Made by a program: the position numbers and the translations under genes
The notes under the pieces: model-generated
What the model was told of the DNA's origin: nothing
Databases searched by the model: none
The model's input: the letters and a program-made list of their open reading frames with translations, nothing else
Assembly: GCF_002179635.1 (NCBI RefSeq)
Contig: NZ_NFOE01000088.1
Span: 1-52,805, forward strand
Length of the DNA stretch: 52,805 nt
Origin: Campylobacter jejuni
Lineage (GTDB): Bacteria > Campylobacterota > Campylobacteria > Campylobacterales > Campylobacteraceae
Direction of reading: 5' to 3'
Part shown: piece after piece, positions 16,444 to 25,972 of the stretch
Layout of the letters: the number at the start of each line of letters is the position of its first letter
How positions within the stretch are numbered: the first letter of the stretch is position 1

Positions 16444-16935
16444 ATGTCTGTAGAAAAAATTCTAACATCAGATGTTTTGATAACATCAAAAACAAATTTA
16501 AAAGGTGAGATTATTTATGCAAATGAGGATTTTTTGAAATATTCTGATTATAAAATAGATGAAATCTTATACAAACCTCATAGTATTATGCGTCATCCTG
16601 ATATGCCAAGAACGGTTTTTAAATATTTATGGGATAACATTCAACTTAAAAAAGAAGTTTTTGCTTTTGTAAAAAATAAAACAAAATATAATGATTATTA
16701 TTGGGTATTTGCTAATGTTACTGCTTCGTGTGATACAAACGGAAGTATTTTGAATTATTATTCAGTAAGAAGAAAACCAAAAACAGAAGCCATTAAGACA
16801 ATGGAAGAAATATATAAGATACTTTTAATGAAAGAAAAGGATAATGGTGTTAAATCCGGGATTGAAGAGTTGGAAACAATAGTGAAATCTTATGGAATGA
16901 CTTATAATGAACTAATGATGGAAATTCAAAAATAA
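16444..16935 (+). CDS. PAS-domain energy taxis sensor (CetB/CetC type), second copy
   Basis: This 163-residue PAS protein is a close paralogue of the gene upstream. It keeps TSKTNLKGEIIYANEDF, HSIMRHPDMPRTVF and YYWVFANVTAS. Differences cluster in the middle (QLKKEVF against QDGREIF), in the C-terminal tail, and in NIV to SIM beside the HPDMP motif. It stands directly upstream of the CetA-like transducer and is therefore the likelier direct partner. The pair probably arose by duplication. In C. jejuni, as I recall, the transducer gene lies between the two PAS genes, so the order here differs. Confidence 0.9.
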   Translation: MSVEKILTSDVLITSKTNLKGEIIYANEDFLKYSDYKIDEILYKPHSIMRHPDMPRTVFKYLWDNIQLKKEVFAFVKNKTKYNDYYWVFANVTASCDTNGSILNYYSVRRKPKTEAIKTMEEIYKILLMKEKDNGVKSGIEELETIVKSYGMTYNELMMEIQK

Positions 16936-16950
16936 CTAAAAAGGATTTTT

Positions 16951-18324
16951 ATGAAAAATATTATGTTTATCGGTATTATTTTAAGTATGTTAGGCTGTGG
17001 AATTTCTTTGTTTTTTACAGAATTTTATTTCCTCTGGATTTTTTTAGTTTTGTTTTTGTTGCTTATATGCAATTTATTTATCTTAAAAAAGGAAGAGGAA
17101 TTTAGTGATAAAATTTTACATCTCAGCAGAGAGCTAAAAAATGGTAATTTTGATTCAAGAATTGTATATATTAAATGCAATAATAAAAAACTAAAAGAAA
17201 TTGCGGATAATCTTAACAATACTATAGATGGTTTAGAAGCTTATTTGAGAGAAATTAATACTTCTATTGCTTGTTCGCAAAAAGGAGAATATTTTAGAAG
17301 GGCTATTCCTGAAGGTTTAAAAGGAATTTTTGTTCATAATATTAATTTTATCAATAAAGCTTTGGATGATATAGAAAAAACAGGAAAATCTGTTTTTAAA
17401 AATGCTTTATCGAGAGAATTGATGGATTTAAGTTTAAATAGTCAAAATAAAAATTTAAATGATTTATCTTCTGCATTAAACGGGATTATTAAATTAATGA
17501 GAGAAGTTTTTGGTGATATTAAGATTATTTCAGATACTGCTCAAAAAAATGGTCTAGAGGTTGGCAACTTGCAAGATTCAATTTCCTCTATGATGCAGGT
17601 AGCTGATGAAAGTAAAAACGCTGTTGATACTTTTGCTTCAAATGCTCAAAGCATTAATGCGATTGTTGAAGTTATTAGAGATATAGCAGATCAAACCAAT
17701 CTTCTTGCACTAAATGCGGCTATTGAGGCTGCTCGTGCAGGAGAGCATGGTAGAGGTTTTGCGGTGGTTGCGGATGAAGTAAGGCAACTTGCAGAAAAAA
17801 CTCAAAAAGCAACAGGTGAGATTACTTTAGCAATTCAAGTAATGAATCAGGAAATTAGCTCTATACAAGAAAATAGTGAAAAGGTATTTGATATTGCAAA
17901 TTCTTCTAATAGTAAAATTGCTGATTTTAGTGAAGCATTTAGGGAATTAGAGGATAAAAGTTCCCATTTAGGAAAAGAATTTGTTAATTTTGCTTCTGAT
18001 TTGACTTTATCAGCTATGAAAATAGATCATATTTTATATAAATCAGATGTATATTTAACACTTAACGGTTCACAAGAGAAACTTCAAAATTTAGATCCTA
18101 TTTCTACTTTATGTAAAGATGAAGATGCTAAAAGTATTTTCTGTCCTTTAATTTCTCAAAGCGAAATGGACTCTAAAAGTGAAAAAATACAACATTCTGC
18201 AAATAAAGCCATAGAAGTAGCTAAAAAAGAAAATATAACAAAAGAAGATTATGATTCAATTATTAGTGATATAAGAGAGTTAGAAAAAGACAGCAAGTTG
18301 ATTATGGATAAACTAGAAGCTTAA
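16951..18324 (+). CDS. cetA: CetA-type chemotaxis transducer
   Basis: This 457-residue membrane transducer lacks a periplasmic sensor domain. Two adjacent membrane helices (about residues 4-22 and 26-46) form a hairpin, followed by a HAMP-like region (about 50-105). The cytoplasmic methyl-accepting signalling domain has its hairpin tip [20 protein letters not shown] near residue 250. This layout is that of CetA, which takes its signal from separate PAS proteins, two of which are encoded just upstream. The C-terminal 100 residues resemble a CZB zinc-binding domain, with His360 (KIDHILYK), Cys388 and His415 in the expected order; one usual ligand is not evident. The stop codon lies inside a strong terminator hairpin. 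Confidence 0.92.
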   Translation: MKNIMFIGIILSMLGCGISLFFTEFYFLWIFLVLFLLLICNLFILKKEEEFSDKILHLSRELKNGNFDSRIVYIKCNNKKLKEIADNLNNTIDGLEAYLREINTSIACSQKGEYFRRAIPEGLKGIFVHNINFINKALDDIEKTGKSVFKNALSRELMDLSLNSQNKNLNDLSSALNGIIKLMREVFGDIKIISDTAQKNGLEVGNLQDSISSMMQVADESKNAVDTFASNAQSINAIVEVIRDIADQTNLLALNAAIEAARAGEHGRGFAVVADEVRQLAEKTQKATGEITLAIQVMNQEISSIQENSEKVFDIANSSNSKIADFSEAFRELEDKSSHLGKEFVNFASDLTLSAMKIDHILYKSDVYLTLNGSQEKLQNLDPISTLCKDEDAKSIFCPLISQSEMDSKSEKIQHSANKAIEVAKKENITKEDYDSIISDIRELEKDSKLIMDKLEA

Positions 18325-18342
18325 TAAGCTTCTAGTTTTTTT
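18311..18342 (+). terminator. Rho-independent terminator after cetA
   Basis: A 12-bp perfect stem (AACTAGAAGCTT at 18311-18322, AAGCTTCTAGTT at 18326-18337) with a three-base loop is followed by a run of T. It includes the cetA stop codon and lies at the convergent junction with lon. The same AACTAGAAGC/GCTTCTAGTT stem occurs after dnaK. Confidence 0.85.
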
Positions 18343-20719
18343 ACACAAGAGCTATTTTTAATACTTCATTTAAAGTTTTTACCCCAATTATTTTCATATT
18401 TTCTATTACTTCCTCTGGGATATCTTTTAAGTCTCTTTCGTAATTTTTATGTGGGATTATGGCCGTTTTAATATCAGCTTTGTAAGCAGCAATTAATTTT
18501 TCTTTTAAGCCACCTATTGGTAAAACATTACCCATTAAGTCAATCTCTCCTGTCATTGCAACATCAGATCTTACTTTTTTATCACTAAAAATAGAAGCAA
18601 TAGCTGTAGTAATTGTTATGCCTGCACTTGGTCCATCTTTTGGTGTTGCGCCATCTGGAACATGAATATGAAGATTATATTGATTGTAAACACTCTCATT
18701 TTCTTTATAAAAAAGATTTTCAGGTACTATAATTTGCTTTTCATCAATTAAATTTTTAATAAGACTTTGGGCAATTTTTGCTGATTCTTTCATTACATCA
18801 CCCAAACTTCCTGTAAGAGTTAGCTCGCCTTTACCTTTGATTTTAATAGTTTCTATTTTTAATACATCTCCACCCACTGCAGTCCATGCAAGTCCATTTA
18901 CTTGTCCGATTTTGTTTTCTTTTTCATGTTTTTCTATTTCAAAGACTTTTTTGCTTAAAAAATCTTTTAAATTTTTAGTATTGATTTGAATGTGTTTAGT
19001 ATTTTCCCCTAAAAGAAGTTTTTTAACACATTTTCTACAAACTTCAGCAATCTTTCTTCTTAAATTTCTTACACCTGATTCTCTAGTATATTCATTTACT
19101 ATTAATTCTATAGCATCATCATCAAAGCTAATTTCTTTTTCCTTGAGTCCATGTTTTTTTATTTCATCAGGTATGAGATAGTTTTTGGCTATTTGGAATT
19201 TTTCTTGAGGAGTGTAAGAGCTAAGCTCTATAAATTCCATTCTATCTTTTAAAGCAGCAGGTATTAAGCTTGCATCATTTGCAGTAGCTATGAAAATGAT
19301 TTTACTTAAATCGATGTTGAAATTTAGATAATAATCCCTAAATTTAGTATTTTGTTCAGGATCTAAGATTTCAAGTAAAACCGCACTTGGATCTCCTCTA
19401 TGGTTGCGACTTAGTTTGTCAATTTCATCAAGCACAACAACAGGATTGCTTTGTTTAGCTTCTATAAGTCCTTGTATAATACGTCCTGGCATAGCTCCTA
19501 TATAGGTTCTTCTATGTCCTCTTAATTCATTAACATCCTCTAAACCGCCTAAAGCTATGCGCACTAACTCTCTTTTTAGTGCTTTTGCGACCGAATTTGC
19601 TAAAGAAGTTTTACCAACACCTGGAGGTCCAACTAAACATAAAATAACTTTAGCACCATCTCTATCTTTGATTTTGCGTTTTTCTAAAAGTTCTTTAACG
19701 GCAAAGTATTCTTCAATGCGTTCTTTTGGTTTTTCTAATGCATAATGATCACTGTTAAGCTGTGAAGACACATCTTTTAAATTAAGTTTTTTCTTTGAAG
19801 AGTGCTCAAAAGGTATATCTAAAACTGTCTCTATGTAAGTTTGCACCATAGATGCTTCTGAATTATCTTGATGAATTCTTTCATATTTTTGAATTTGTTT
19901 TTTGATTTCTTTGTAAGCTTCTTCATACATAAAAGCTTTTTTCTTTTCTAATTTTTTATTATATTCTTCTACTTCACTTTCTTTTTGTATATCACTTCCA
20001 AGTTCTCTTTGAATTTGTTTGAGTTGTTCTTTTAAGAAATATTCTTTATTGACTTTGTCTATTTTAGAATGAACTTTGTTTTTGATTTCTTTTTGGATTT
20101 TATTTGCTTCAATTTCTTTAGCTAAATGATCAATTAAATTTAAAAGTTTTGTTTCCAAGTTTGTTTCAATAAAAAATTCATATGCTTGTTGCTTTTTGAT
20201 TTTGATAGAATTTAGTATCAAATCACAAATTCTACTAGGCTCAACATCTTCTTCTATGGTTCTTAAAAGATCAGGTGGAAAATAATGACTCACAGTAGAT
20301 AAAGCTTTAGCCTTTTCTCTTACTACTTCAATGATAGCCTCTTTTTTTGTGTTGCATAATGGTTCTTGGTGGATTAAATCAACTAGAGCAAATAAAGGAT
20401 CATCTGAGATCTTCTCAATAATCTTAGCTTTAGCATAACCTTGAAATAAAATTTTAATCCTGCCATCAGGCAGCGGAACCTTTCTCATTATAGTCCCTAT
20501 TACCCCGCAATCATAAATATCATCAAAACCACGCCCACCTTCAATTTTTGATGGCGCTACAAAAATCATGCTTTCATTTTGCAAAGCAGTATCTAAGGCT
20601 TTGATATTTTGCATGTCATTTAAAAAAATCGGTGTTATCATAAAAGGGTATAAAAAAAGCTCATCTTCCACAAGAACAGGAAGTTTTGTTGGATAGTTTT
20701 GAGTATTTTCTAATTTCAT
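18341..20719 (-). CDS. lon: Lon, ATP-dependent protease
   Basis: Lon is a homo-oligomeric AAA+ serine protease that degrades misfolded and regulatory proteins. The 792-residue protein has the N-terminal substrate-binding domain (about 1-200), a coiled-coil part, and Walker [10 protein letters not shown] near residue 365 with Walker [10 protein letters not shown]. The proteolytic domain has the catalytic serine in GPSAGIT and the lysine in [11 protein letters not shown]. The gene begins at the base where the bamD stop ends, so the two form an operon (bamD first). Lon is heat-inducible in many bacteria, but I see no CIRCE or HAIR element at this operon. Confidence 0.97.
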   Translation of the reverse strand: MKLENTQNYPTKLPVLVEDELFLYPFMITPIFLNDMQNIKALDTALQNESMIFVAPSKIEGGRGFDDIYDCGVIGTIMRKVPLPDGRIKILFQGYAKAKIIEKISDDPLFALVDLIHQEPLCNTKKEAIIEVVREKAKALSTVSHYFPPDLLRTIEEDVEPSRICDLILNSIKIKKQQAYEFFIETNLETKLLNLIDHLAKEIEANKIQKEIKNKVHSKIDKVNKEYFLKEQLKQIQRELGSDIQKESEVEEYNKKLEKKKAFMYEEAYKEIKKQIQKYERIHQDNSEASMVQTYIETVLDIPFEHSSKKKLNLKDVSSQLNSDHYALEKPKERIEEYFAVKELLEKRKIKDRDGAKVILCLVGPPGVGKTSLANSVAKALKRELVRIALGGLEDVNELRGHRRTYIGAMPGRIIQGLIEAKQSNPVVVLDEIDKLSRNHRGDPSAVLLEILDPEQNTKFRDYYLNFNIDLSKIIFIATANDASLIPAALKDRMEFIELSSYTPQEKFQIAKNYLIPDEIKKHGLKEKEISFDDDAIELIVNEYTRESGVRNLRRKIAEVCRKCVKKLLLGENTKHIQINTKNLKDFLSKKVFEIEKHEKENKIGQVNGLAWTAVGGDVLKIETIKIKGKGELTLTGSLGDVMKESAKIAQSLIKNLIDEKQIIVPENLFYKENESVYNQYNLHIHVPDGATPKDGPSAGITITTAIASIFSDKKVRSDVAMTGEIDLMGNVLPIGGLKEKLIAAYKADIKTAIIPHKNYERDLKDIPEEVIENMKIIGVKTLNEVLKIALV

Positions 20720-21375
20720 TATATTATACCTTCTTCAAATATTTTTCTATACCATGGAAGTTCTGGTTTGATCATATCGATTTTATTAAAATCGGAATTT
20801 TCTATTTTTTGCTTATAAATCTCATAGCTTTGCTCTCTATTTTTTTTCTCGTACAACTCTGCTATACTTGTATCAAGATAAAAAACTGCAAGATTAAATT
20901 TAGTAAGCATGGTGTCAATTAGATCATTATATTGCACATTAGGGTAGTTTTGATTGTATTCATTGATTTCTTCTATTGTTTTTAGCATTAGTGCTTGGTT
21001 GCGATTTGGCACAGCAAAAGAGTCGAATTTGGCTTTGATTTTTAAATATCTTATATAAGCTACATTTTTTGAATCACCAAATTTATTTAAGTATTCATCA
21101 AGATAAAAATTTGCCATTTCATATTCTTCTTCGCTTATATGAGCTTGAGCTAATATAAGTAAAGTTTGCTCTAATAATGGATCAGCAATATGCTCAGCTG
21201 CCATTGAAGTATAGTGTTTATCAGCTGCTTCAAGATTTTTTTCTTGTAAATCTTTTATAATTTGTTGATACCATTCCATTGAGCTTAGATTATATAAATC
21301 TTCAGCTTTTTTTGAGCTGCATGCCCCTAAAAATAAACTCGCAATAATAAGTGAAAAAATAAAAAGTTTTTTCAT
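20719..21375 (-). CDS. bamD: BamD-like outer membrane assembly lipoprotein
   Basis: BamD is the TPR-type lipoprotein of the beta-barrel assembly complex. The signal peptide ends in the lipobox LGAC (Cys at residue 19). The remaining 200 residues are helical with TPR-like pairs ([30 protein letters not shown]). The 218-residue size fits BamD/ComL of related bacteria. A -10 TATAAT is present on the reverse strand at 21407-21412. It is first in an operon with lon, so envelope biogenesis and proteolysis are linked. Confidence 0.9.
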   Translation of the reverse strand: MKKLFIFSLIIASLFLGACSSKKAEDLYNLSSMEWYQQIIKDLQEKNLEAADKHYTSMAAEHIADPLLEQTLLILAQAHISEEEYEMANFYLDEYLNKFGDSKNVAYIRYLKIKAKFDSFAVPNRNQALMLKTIEEINEYNQNYPNVQYNDLIDTMLTKFNLAVFYLDTSIAELYEKKNREQSYEIYKQKIENSDFNKIDMIKPELPWYRKIFEEGII

Positions 21376-21406
21376 AGTGTTACCTTATAAATTTTGATAA
21401 TTTATA

Positions 21407-21412
21407 ATTATA
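21407..21412 (-). promoter_or_regulatory. Promoter -10 of bamD-lon
   Basis: On the reverse strand TATAAT is found 32-37 bases upstream of the bamD ATG, in a divergent intergenic region shared with fliW. Confidence 0.45.
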
Positions 21413-21491
21413 GTGTTTTTATGTTTATGAAAATGTTAATTTTTAAAACTAAAATTATATTCAAAAACTCTTAATTAGTGTAATTTTAAAG

Positions 21492-21509
21492 TTGGAACTA
21501 AAATTGCTT
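21492..21509 (+). promoter_or_regulatory. Sigma-54 (RpoN) promoter of fliW
   Basis: TTGGAAC-N5-TTGCTT matches the -24/-12 consensus, with GG at 21494-21495 and GC at 21506-21507 separated by exactly ten bases. Transcription would begin about 32 bases before the fliW ATG. In Campylobacter RpoN drives the middle class of flagellar genes, which suits fliW. Confidence 0.7.
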
Positions 21510-21551
21510 TATGAGTTGTAATTTCTTAGTCAATAGATTTTAGGAGGCAAG

Positions 21552-21947
21552 ATGAACTTAGAGGTTAAATGTCCTATTTTAGGGTTTGAAGATACCAAAA
21601 ATATGAACTTTTATAAAATAGATGAGGTTTTTTATAGACTTAAAAGCCTTGATGGTAAAGATTTTTCTTTTGTGATGATTGATCCTTATATGATCCGTCC
21701 TGATTATGATTTTGAAGTGCCTGATTATTATCAAGAATTGCTAGCTTTAAATGAGCAAACTAATTTTGGAGTATTTGTTATCGTAGCTATTAATGAACCA
21801 TTAGAAGAATCTACGGTAAATTTTTTAGCACCTGTTGTGATGAATTATGATAATAATTCTTTAGTGCAAGTGATTTTAGATACAAGTAAATATCCTAATT
21901 ATTTTCAGTCTGAAAAGATTTCAGCTTTTATTAAACAAACAAAATAA
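21552..21947 (+). CDS. fliW: FliW, flagellar assembly factor and CsrA antagonist
   Basis: FliW binds both flagellin and the translational repressor CsrA. When flagellin accumulates, CsrA is released from FliW and represses flaA translation. The 131-residue protein shows the family segments [34 protein letters not shown] and LAPVVMN. AGGAGG lies at 21541-21546, six bases before the ATG. A sigma-54-type promoter lies upstream. The last base of its stop is the first base of the proC ATG, so flagellar and proline genes share a message, probably by chance of compaction. Confidence 0.95.
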   Translation: MNLEVKCPILGFEDTKNMNFYKIDEVFYRLKSLDGKDFSFVMIDPYMIRPDYDFEVPDYYQELLALNEQTNFGVFVIVAINEPLEESTVNFLAPVVMNYDNNSLVQVILDTSKYPNYFQSEKISAFIKQTK

Positions 21948-22675
21948 TGTCTGAAATTTATATTTTAGGAAATGGTGCTATGGCAAGTGCTATAGCTAAA
22001 GGTTTGAAAGATACTTATAAAGTAGTTATTGTTGCTAGGGATTTAAAAAAAGCTAGTAGCTTAAATCTAGAAGTTTTATCTTATGAAGAATTTGACATAG
22101 AAGATAAAAATGTTATTTTAGCATTTAAACCTTATGCTTTAGAAGAAGTAGCTATAAAATTAAAAGGTAAGGCAAAGTGGCTCATTTCAGTTTTAGCAAA
22201 TACTACTTTTGAGCGACTTCATTGTATTGATGCGCAAAATTATATAAAAATTATGCCAAATACAGCAGCTGAATTTAAAGCCTCAGCGACTGCGTATTTG
22301 ATGGAAAATGATTTATATAAAGATGAAATTTTATCTTTGCTAAATACTTTTGGTAGAGCCATAAAATTACAAAATGAAAAAGAATTTGATGTGGCTATGG
22401 TTTTAAGTGGTTGTGCTCCTGCGTTTTTGGCTTTGGTCGCAGAAAGTTTAGCAAATGCAGGTGTGAAAAATGGTTTAAAAAATGAACTTAGTTATAAACT
22501 TGCTCGTGCAAGTTTTGAAAGTTTTAGCACTTTGTTTAATCATGCACATCCTGCTATTATTAAAGAAAAAATTTGTTCTCCGGCAGGAGTAACTATAAAA
22601 GGAATTGAAGCTTTGGAAAAAAGAGCTTTACGCGGTGCTTTTTTTGAAGCTTTTAATGCAAGTTTAAATAAATGA
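21947..22675 (+). CDS. proC: ProC, pyrroline-5-carboxylate reductase
   Basis: ProC makes the last step of proline synthesis using NAD(P)H. The Rossmann motif is IYILGNGAMASAIAKGL, VILAFKPY follows, and the C-terminal part has the conserved GCAPAFLALVAESLANAG and CSPAGVTIKGIEALE (family form SPGGTTIxGL). At 242 residues it is about 20-25 shorter than most members, but the catalytic regions are all present. It overlaps the next gene, ctsT, by four bases. Confidence 0.94.
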   Translation: MSEIYILGNGAMASAIAKGLKDTYKVVIVARDLKKASSLNLEVLSYEEFDIEDKNVILAFKPYALEEVAIKLKGKAKWLISVLANTTFERLHCIDAQNYIKIMPNTAAEFKASATAYLMENDLYKDEILSLLNTFGRAIKLQNEKEFDVAMVLSGCAPAFLALVAESLANAGVKNGLKNELSYKLARASFESFSTLFNHAHPAIIKEKICSPAGVTIKGIEALEKRALRGAFFEAFNASLNK

Positions 22676-22968
22676 AGCAAGCTTTTAGTCTCCTAGAGCT
22701 TGCTTTTTGTATTGTAATTTTATCTTTTATTTTTGGATCTTATTATCTTGTATTTGCAAATAAATCTTTAAATGTTATATGGCAAAATCAAACCCTTTTT
22801 AATGAAGAAAAAGAATTATTTATGCAAAATCCTTCATATAAAGCAAAAGAAATACATATAAATACTTATAACTTTTTAGAATACACTAGTAATGAGTTTA
22901 AACTTAAATCTTTAAAAATAAAAGATTTATCCTACAAAGAAGCTTTTATAGATGAAAAAAGCTTTTAG
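22672..22968 (+). CDS. ctsT: CtsT, pseudopilin-like transformation protein
   Basis: CtsT is a small exported protein required for natural transformation in C. jejuni. The N terminus KQAFSLLELAF is a type III (prepilin) signal: cleavage before Phe, Glu at +5 and a following hydrophobic helix of about 20 residues. The 98-residue length agrees with CtsT. The prepilin peptidase at 3858-4607 should process it. It overlaps proC (ATGA) and the next pseudopilin gene. A role in moving DNA across the outer membrane or periplasm is inferred from the C. jejuni homologue. Confidence 0.88.
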   Translation: MKQAFSLLELAFCIVILSFIFGSYYLVFANKSLNVIWQNQTLFNEEKELFMQNPSYKAKEIHINTYNFLEYTSNEFKLKSLKIKDLSYKEAFIDEKSF

Positions 22969-23680
22969 CTTGTTAGAGCTTGCACTAAGCCTTGTTATCT
23001 TGGGTGTATTGATTACCATCTTAAGCAATCCGGCTATACATCTTTATAATCATAGTTATAAAATTAAAAATTCCAACACAGTATTTTTAAATTTAAACCA
23101 AACTTTGCTTAGTATGGAAAAATTTTATCATTCTTGTTTAAATGTGACATTGACAAGTAGCTCTTTTGAATGTTATATGAGTGCAAATGATGATATTTTT
23201 TATGATATATCGTTAAAAAAGTTAAATTTTAGTGGTGTTATTTTAGAAAATAATGAAAGTTTTTTTAGTCCAAAAAGCAATTTGCATTTTGTAGAAAATG
23301 GAAGTTCTAAAGGAATTTTAAGTAATTATAAAGATATGCATAGTGAAAAAAAGTTAAAAATATATGCTAATGATTATATGTATTTTTATGATATAAAAAA
23401 TTCAAAAATTTATAAAGTGCTAGTTAGCGATAGAGAGAAAATATATTTTATTAATGAGAATTTTAGTGGATTTTATACTATTTTATATGCTTATATTAGG
23501 GTGTATTTAGAAAATGAAAATATTTATATACAAATAGATGATTTAAACCATAACAAACGATCTTTTTTGCTAGCTCAAAATATTTCAAAGCTTATTTTCA
23601 AGCAAGATGATAAGGCACTAAAAGTTTTAATATGCGATAAAAGTCAAAATGAATGTTTATCTAAGTGGATGTTTTTATGA
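22952..23680 (+). CDS. Pseudopilin-like protein of the transformation cluster
   Basis: This 242-residue protein begins with KKAFSLLELALSLVILGVLI, a clear prepilin signal with Glu at +5. Its C-terminal domain of about 200 residues is beta-rich and has five cysteines (including ECLSK and CDKSQNEC), suggesting a disulphide-linked minor pseudopilin. It overlaps ctsT by 17 bases and the next gene by ATGA. It is probably a minor component of the Cts system, with homologues next to ctsT in C. jejuni (from memory). The exact role is not established. Confidence 0.85.
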   Translation: MKKAFSLLELALSLVILGVLITILSNPAIHLYNHSYKIKNSNTVFLNLNQTLLSMEKFYHSCLNVTLTSSSFECYMSANDDIFYDISLKKLNFSGVILENNESFFSPKSNLHFVENGSSKGILSNYKDMHSEKKLKIYANDYMYFYDIKNSKIYKVLVSDREKIYFINENFSGFYTILYAYIRVYLENENIYIQIDDLNHNKRSFLLAQNISKLIFKQDDKALKVLICDKSQNECLSKWMFL

Positions 23681-24105
23681 AAAAATCTTTTGCTATGATT
23701 TATACAATATCTTTTATTATATTTATCTCTTTTGTTATGATATTTATAATAAAAATTTCTTCATATTCTCCAAGAATTATGAAAGATTTAACTCTTTATA
23801 CTCAAGGAAAGATTTTACTCCATGATGCAAAAGAGCTTTCTAAATATTTTTTATATCAAGCTTATTTGGAGGATAAAGAATGTTTAGATGAATATAATTT
23901 TGAATATAATAATATAAAAATACGAATTGATTATGCTTATCCTTTAGGTGAGTGTAAAGGATACAAATTGATAGCAAATAATGCTAATGCAAAAAGCATT
24001 GTAGCAATAAATATTAGTGTTTTATTAAATGATAATAAAACAGTAAATGAAGAAGTGTTTTTACAAAAAAGTTTTTTTATTTATCCTAAATTAGATTGGA
24101 TGTAA
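23677..24105 (+). CDS. Pseudopilin-related membrane-anchored protein
   Basis: I choose the ATG at 23677, which overlaps the preceding stop (ATGA); an in-frame ATG at 23665 is possible. The protein of about 142 residues begins KKSFAMIYTISFIIFISF, a basic tip followed by a long hydrophobic helix similar to prepilins but without the Glu at +5. That is a feature of GspK/PilX-type tip pseudopilins. The rest is a small exported domain with two cysteines (KECLDEY, GECKGYK). It is the last gene of the fliW-proC-ctsT transcript and overlaps the convergent marC by 25 bases. Confidence 0.78.
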   Translation: MKKSFAMIYTISFIIFISFVMIFIIKISSYSPRIMKDLTLYTQGKILLHDAKELSKYFLYQAYLEDKECLDEYNFEYNNIKIRIDYAYPLGECKGYKLIANNANAKSIVAINISVLLNDNKTVNEEVFLQKSFFIYPKLDWM

Positions 24106-24722
24106 GTTTGAACCCCAATAGCTATCATTTTCACTCCCATAGCCATAATAAAAACTAAAGCAATGCGTGAAAAAACATAAAGCACAAGCTTTCCTATGAC
24201 TTTTTCAATAGTAGCTGAAAAGTGGAACAAGGCAAAAATAAAAGCAAAGGTAAGTAATACAGAAGCTACAGCTATGGCTAAATTTTGATCTTCTGAAATA
24301 ACCACTATAGTAGAAAGTGTTCCAGGGCCTACTAGCATAGGAAATGCCATTGGCACTATACTTTTTTTTAATAATTCTTTATGGCTTAATCCTTGATAGT
24401 GTTGAAATTGAGAACTTGATGGAGTAAAAAGTAAGTTTTTAGTGCTCATAATGATTAAAATCAAACCACCTGCAACTCTTAAATCATTAATATCTATTTT
24501 AAATAAATATTTCATGATAAACGGTCCAGAAAGTAAAAAAACTAAAACAATACAAAATGCAGTATAAATGATATTTCTAAAAAGTTTTTTTCTTGTATCA
24601 GCATCTAAGCCCTCAGTCATTGCGAGAAATTGAGGAAGATTTCCAAAAGGATTTAAAACTGCTATAATAGCAACAGAAGCAAGCAAAATAACATAAATTT
24701 CAGATTCTATATCTGAAAACAT
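24081..24722 (-). CDS. MarC-family membrane protein
   Basis: This 213-residue protein has six hydrophobic helices. It carries the family features NPFGNLPQFLAMT (about residues 24-36), FDINDLRVAGGLILI-like sequence in the middle, and PMAFPMLVGPGTLST. MarC proteins (also YhcE/YchE) are conserved inner-membrane proteins of uncertain function; the old link to multiple antibiotic resistance has not held up. It follows rpsR on the same strand after a hairpin. Its 3' end is antisense to the last pseudopilin gene. Confidence 0.92.
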   Translation of the reverse strand: MFSDIESEIYVILLASVAIIAVLNPFGNLPQFLAMTEGLDADTRKKLFRNIIYTAFCIVLVFLLSGPFIMKYLFKIDINDLRVAGGLILIIMSTKNLLFTPSSSQFQHYQGLSHKELLKKSIVPMAFPMLVGPGTLSTIVVISEDQNLAIAVASVLLTFAFIFALFHFSATIEKVIGKLVLYVFSRIALVFIMAMGVKMIAIGVQTYIQSNLG

Positions 24723-24740
24723 AAAACAACCTTTTATTTT

Positions 24741-24760
24741 CCCAAGCTAAAAAGCTTGGG
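24741..24760 (-). terminator. Hairpin between rpsR and marC
   Basis: CCCAAGCT and AGCTTGGG form an 8-bp stem with a four-base loop just after rpsR and 19 bases before marC. There is no T run on the rpsR side, so it may attenuate rather than fully terminate the ribosomal operon. Confidence 0.5.
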
Positions 24761-24770
24761 ATTGATTTAA

Positions 24771-25031
24771 TTATAATCCTTCAAAAGGATTAGTAACAAC
24801 TTCTTTTCTATCTACGATATAAGGGATCAGCGCTACATGTCTTGCGCGTTTAATAGCAACTTCAACCATTTCTTGGTGTTTTTTGCTAGTGCCTGTTAAA
24901 CGGCGTGGCATGATTTTAAATCTTTCTGATAAAGCATGTTTTAACAATGCTGTATCTTTATAATCGATGAAATCAACTTTAGCTTCAGTGTATTTGCAAT
25001 ATTTACGTGAATATTTTCTTTTTTCTGCCAT
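24771..25031 (-). CDS. rpsR: Ribosomal protein bS18
   Basis: This 86-residue protein of the 30S platform has the S18 core: [17 protein letters not shown], the [17 protein letters not shown] region, and [13 protein letters not shown]. Downstream of rpsF and ssb it completes the conserved rpsF-ssb-rpsR operon, in which S6 and S18 bind each other in the ribosome. The gap to ssb is 11 bases. A hairpin after its stop probably limits read-through into marC. Confidence 0.97.
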   Translation of the reverse strand: MAEKRKYSRKYCKYTEAKVDFIDYKDTALLKHALSERFKIMPRRLTGTSKKHQEMVEVAIKRARHVALIPYIVDRKEVVTNPFEGL

Positions 25032-25042
25032 GATTTTTTCCT

Positions 25043-25570
25043 TTAAAATGGTAATTCTGTGTCATCATCATATTTATCAATATCAATTTCCTTCATAGGA
25101 GTTTCTTTTTGAGGATTTTGATAAGTATTTGATGGGTTTGTTCTGGTTTGTACTTGAGCATAAGGATCAAAGCTTTGTTGTTGATTAAAATTTTGATTAT
25201 AACCATAATTTTGATTGTCAAAATTGTTTTGCTGACTATTTTGTACGGTTGAACCTAACATTTCTAAATTTTCAACTTGAATACTGTGTTTTGATCTATT
25301 TTGTCCATTTTGATCACTCCACTGCTCAAATCTTAAACGACCTTCAATTAAAACTTTACTACCTTTGTTAAGATATTGATTAGCAATCTCTGCTGTTCTA
25401 CCAAAAAAACTAATGTCGATAAAGCAGGTTTCTTCTCTTTTTTCTCCTGTATTTGTACTAAATCTTCTTGTTACAGCTATAGCAGAAGAGCCTATTGCAC
25501 TACCTGATGGAGCATAGCGCATTTCTATATCCCTTGTAAGATTACCTACTAAAACGACTTTATTAAACAT
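25043..25570 (-). CDS. ssb: SSB, single-stranded DNA-binding protein
   Basis: SSB protects single-stranded DNA in replication, repair and recombination, and in transformation when DNA enters as a single strand. The OB fold covers residues about 1-108 ([48 protein letters not shown]). A flexible Asn/Gln-rich linker follows. The acidic tip DDDTELPF is the usual partner-binding tail. It is the middle gene of the S6-SSB-S18 operon and lies three bases after rpsF. Confidence 0.96.
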   Translation of the reverse strand: MFNKVVLVGNLTRDIEMRYAPSGSAIGSSAIAVTRRFSTNTGEKREETCFIDISFFGRTAEIANQYLNKGSKVLIEGRLRFEQWSDQNGQNRSKHSIQVENLEMLGSTVQNSQQNNFDNQNYGYNQNFNQQQSFDPYAQVQTRTNPSNTYQNPQKETPMKEIDIDKYDDDTELPF

Positions 25571-25573
25571 TAA

Positions 25574-25948
25574 TTAGCCTTCTGTACTTTCACTAGCTTT
25601 GATTTCTTTTTTATTTTGTTTGATACCTTTGCTTAGTTTTTCCCAAGCTGCAATTTCTTTTTTATTTTCATATTTTACGATTAAAAATCTAATTACTTCT
25701 TCAGTGATTCTTAATACCCTTTCAAGCTCTGCAATTAAATTTGTAGGAGCCTTGAAATAAATTACAAAATAAGTTCCTCTTTCGTATTTTTTAATTTTGT
25801 ACGCAAGTTTTCTTGTTCCCATTGGAACTACGCTTTCAATTTCTGCGCCATTTTTTGTAAGGACTTCTTTTACGAATTCCAACTTAGCACTTACTTCTTC
25901 TTCTGTAAGTGTTGGTTTTAATATGAATAAAACTTCATAATGTCTCAT
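25574..25948 (-). CDS. rpsF: Ribosomal protein bS6
   Basis: This 30S protein pairs with S18. The 124-residue sequence begins [14 protein letters not shown] and contains [23 protein letters not shown], both typical. A Lys/Glu-rich C-terminal extension is present. AAGGAG precedes the ATG. Two short hairpins lie in its leader (25973-26011), where S6-S18 autoregulatory elements are found in many bacteria. Confidence 0.97.
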   Translation of the reverse strand: MRHYEVLFILKPTLTEEEVSAKLEFVKEVLTKNGAEIESVVPMGTRKLAYKIKKYERGTYFVIYFKAPTNLIAELERVLRITEEVIRFLIVKYENKKEIAAWEKLSKGIKQNKKEIKASESTEG

Positions 25949-25972
25949 TTAATTTCTCCTTGTGGATATAAA

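Noticed and set aside
19557-19745. Open frames antisense to lon and other large genes (also within dnaK, flhA, pit)
   Set aside because: They have no ribosome binding sites, follow the codon bias of the gene on the other strand, and have low-complexity products.
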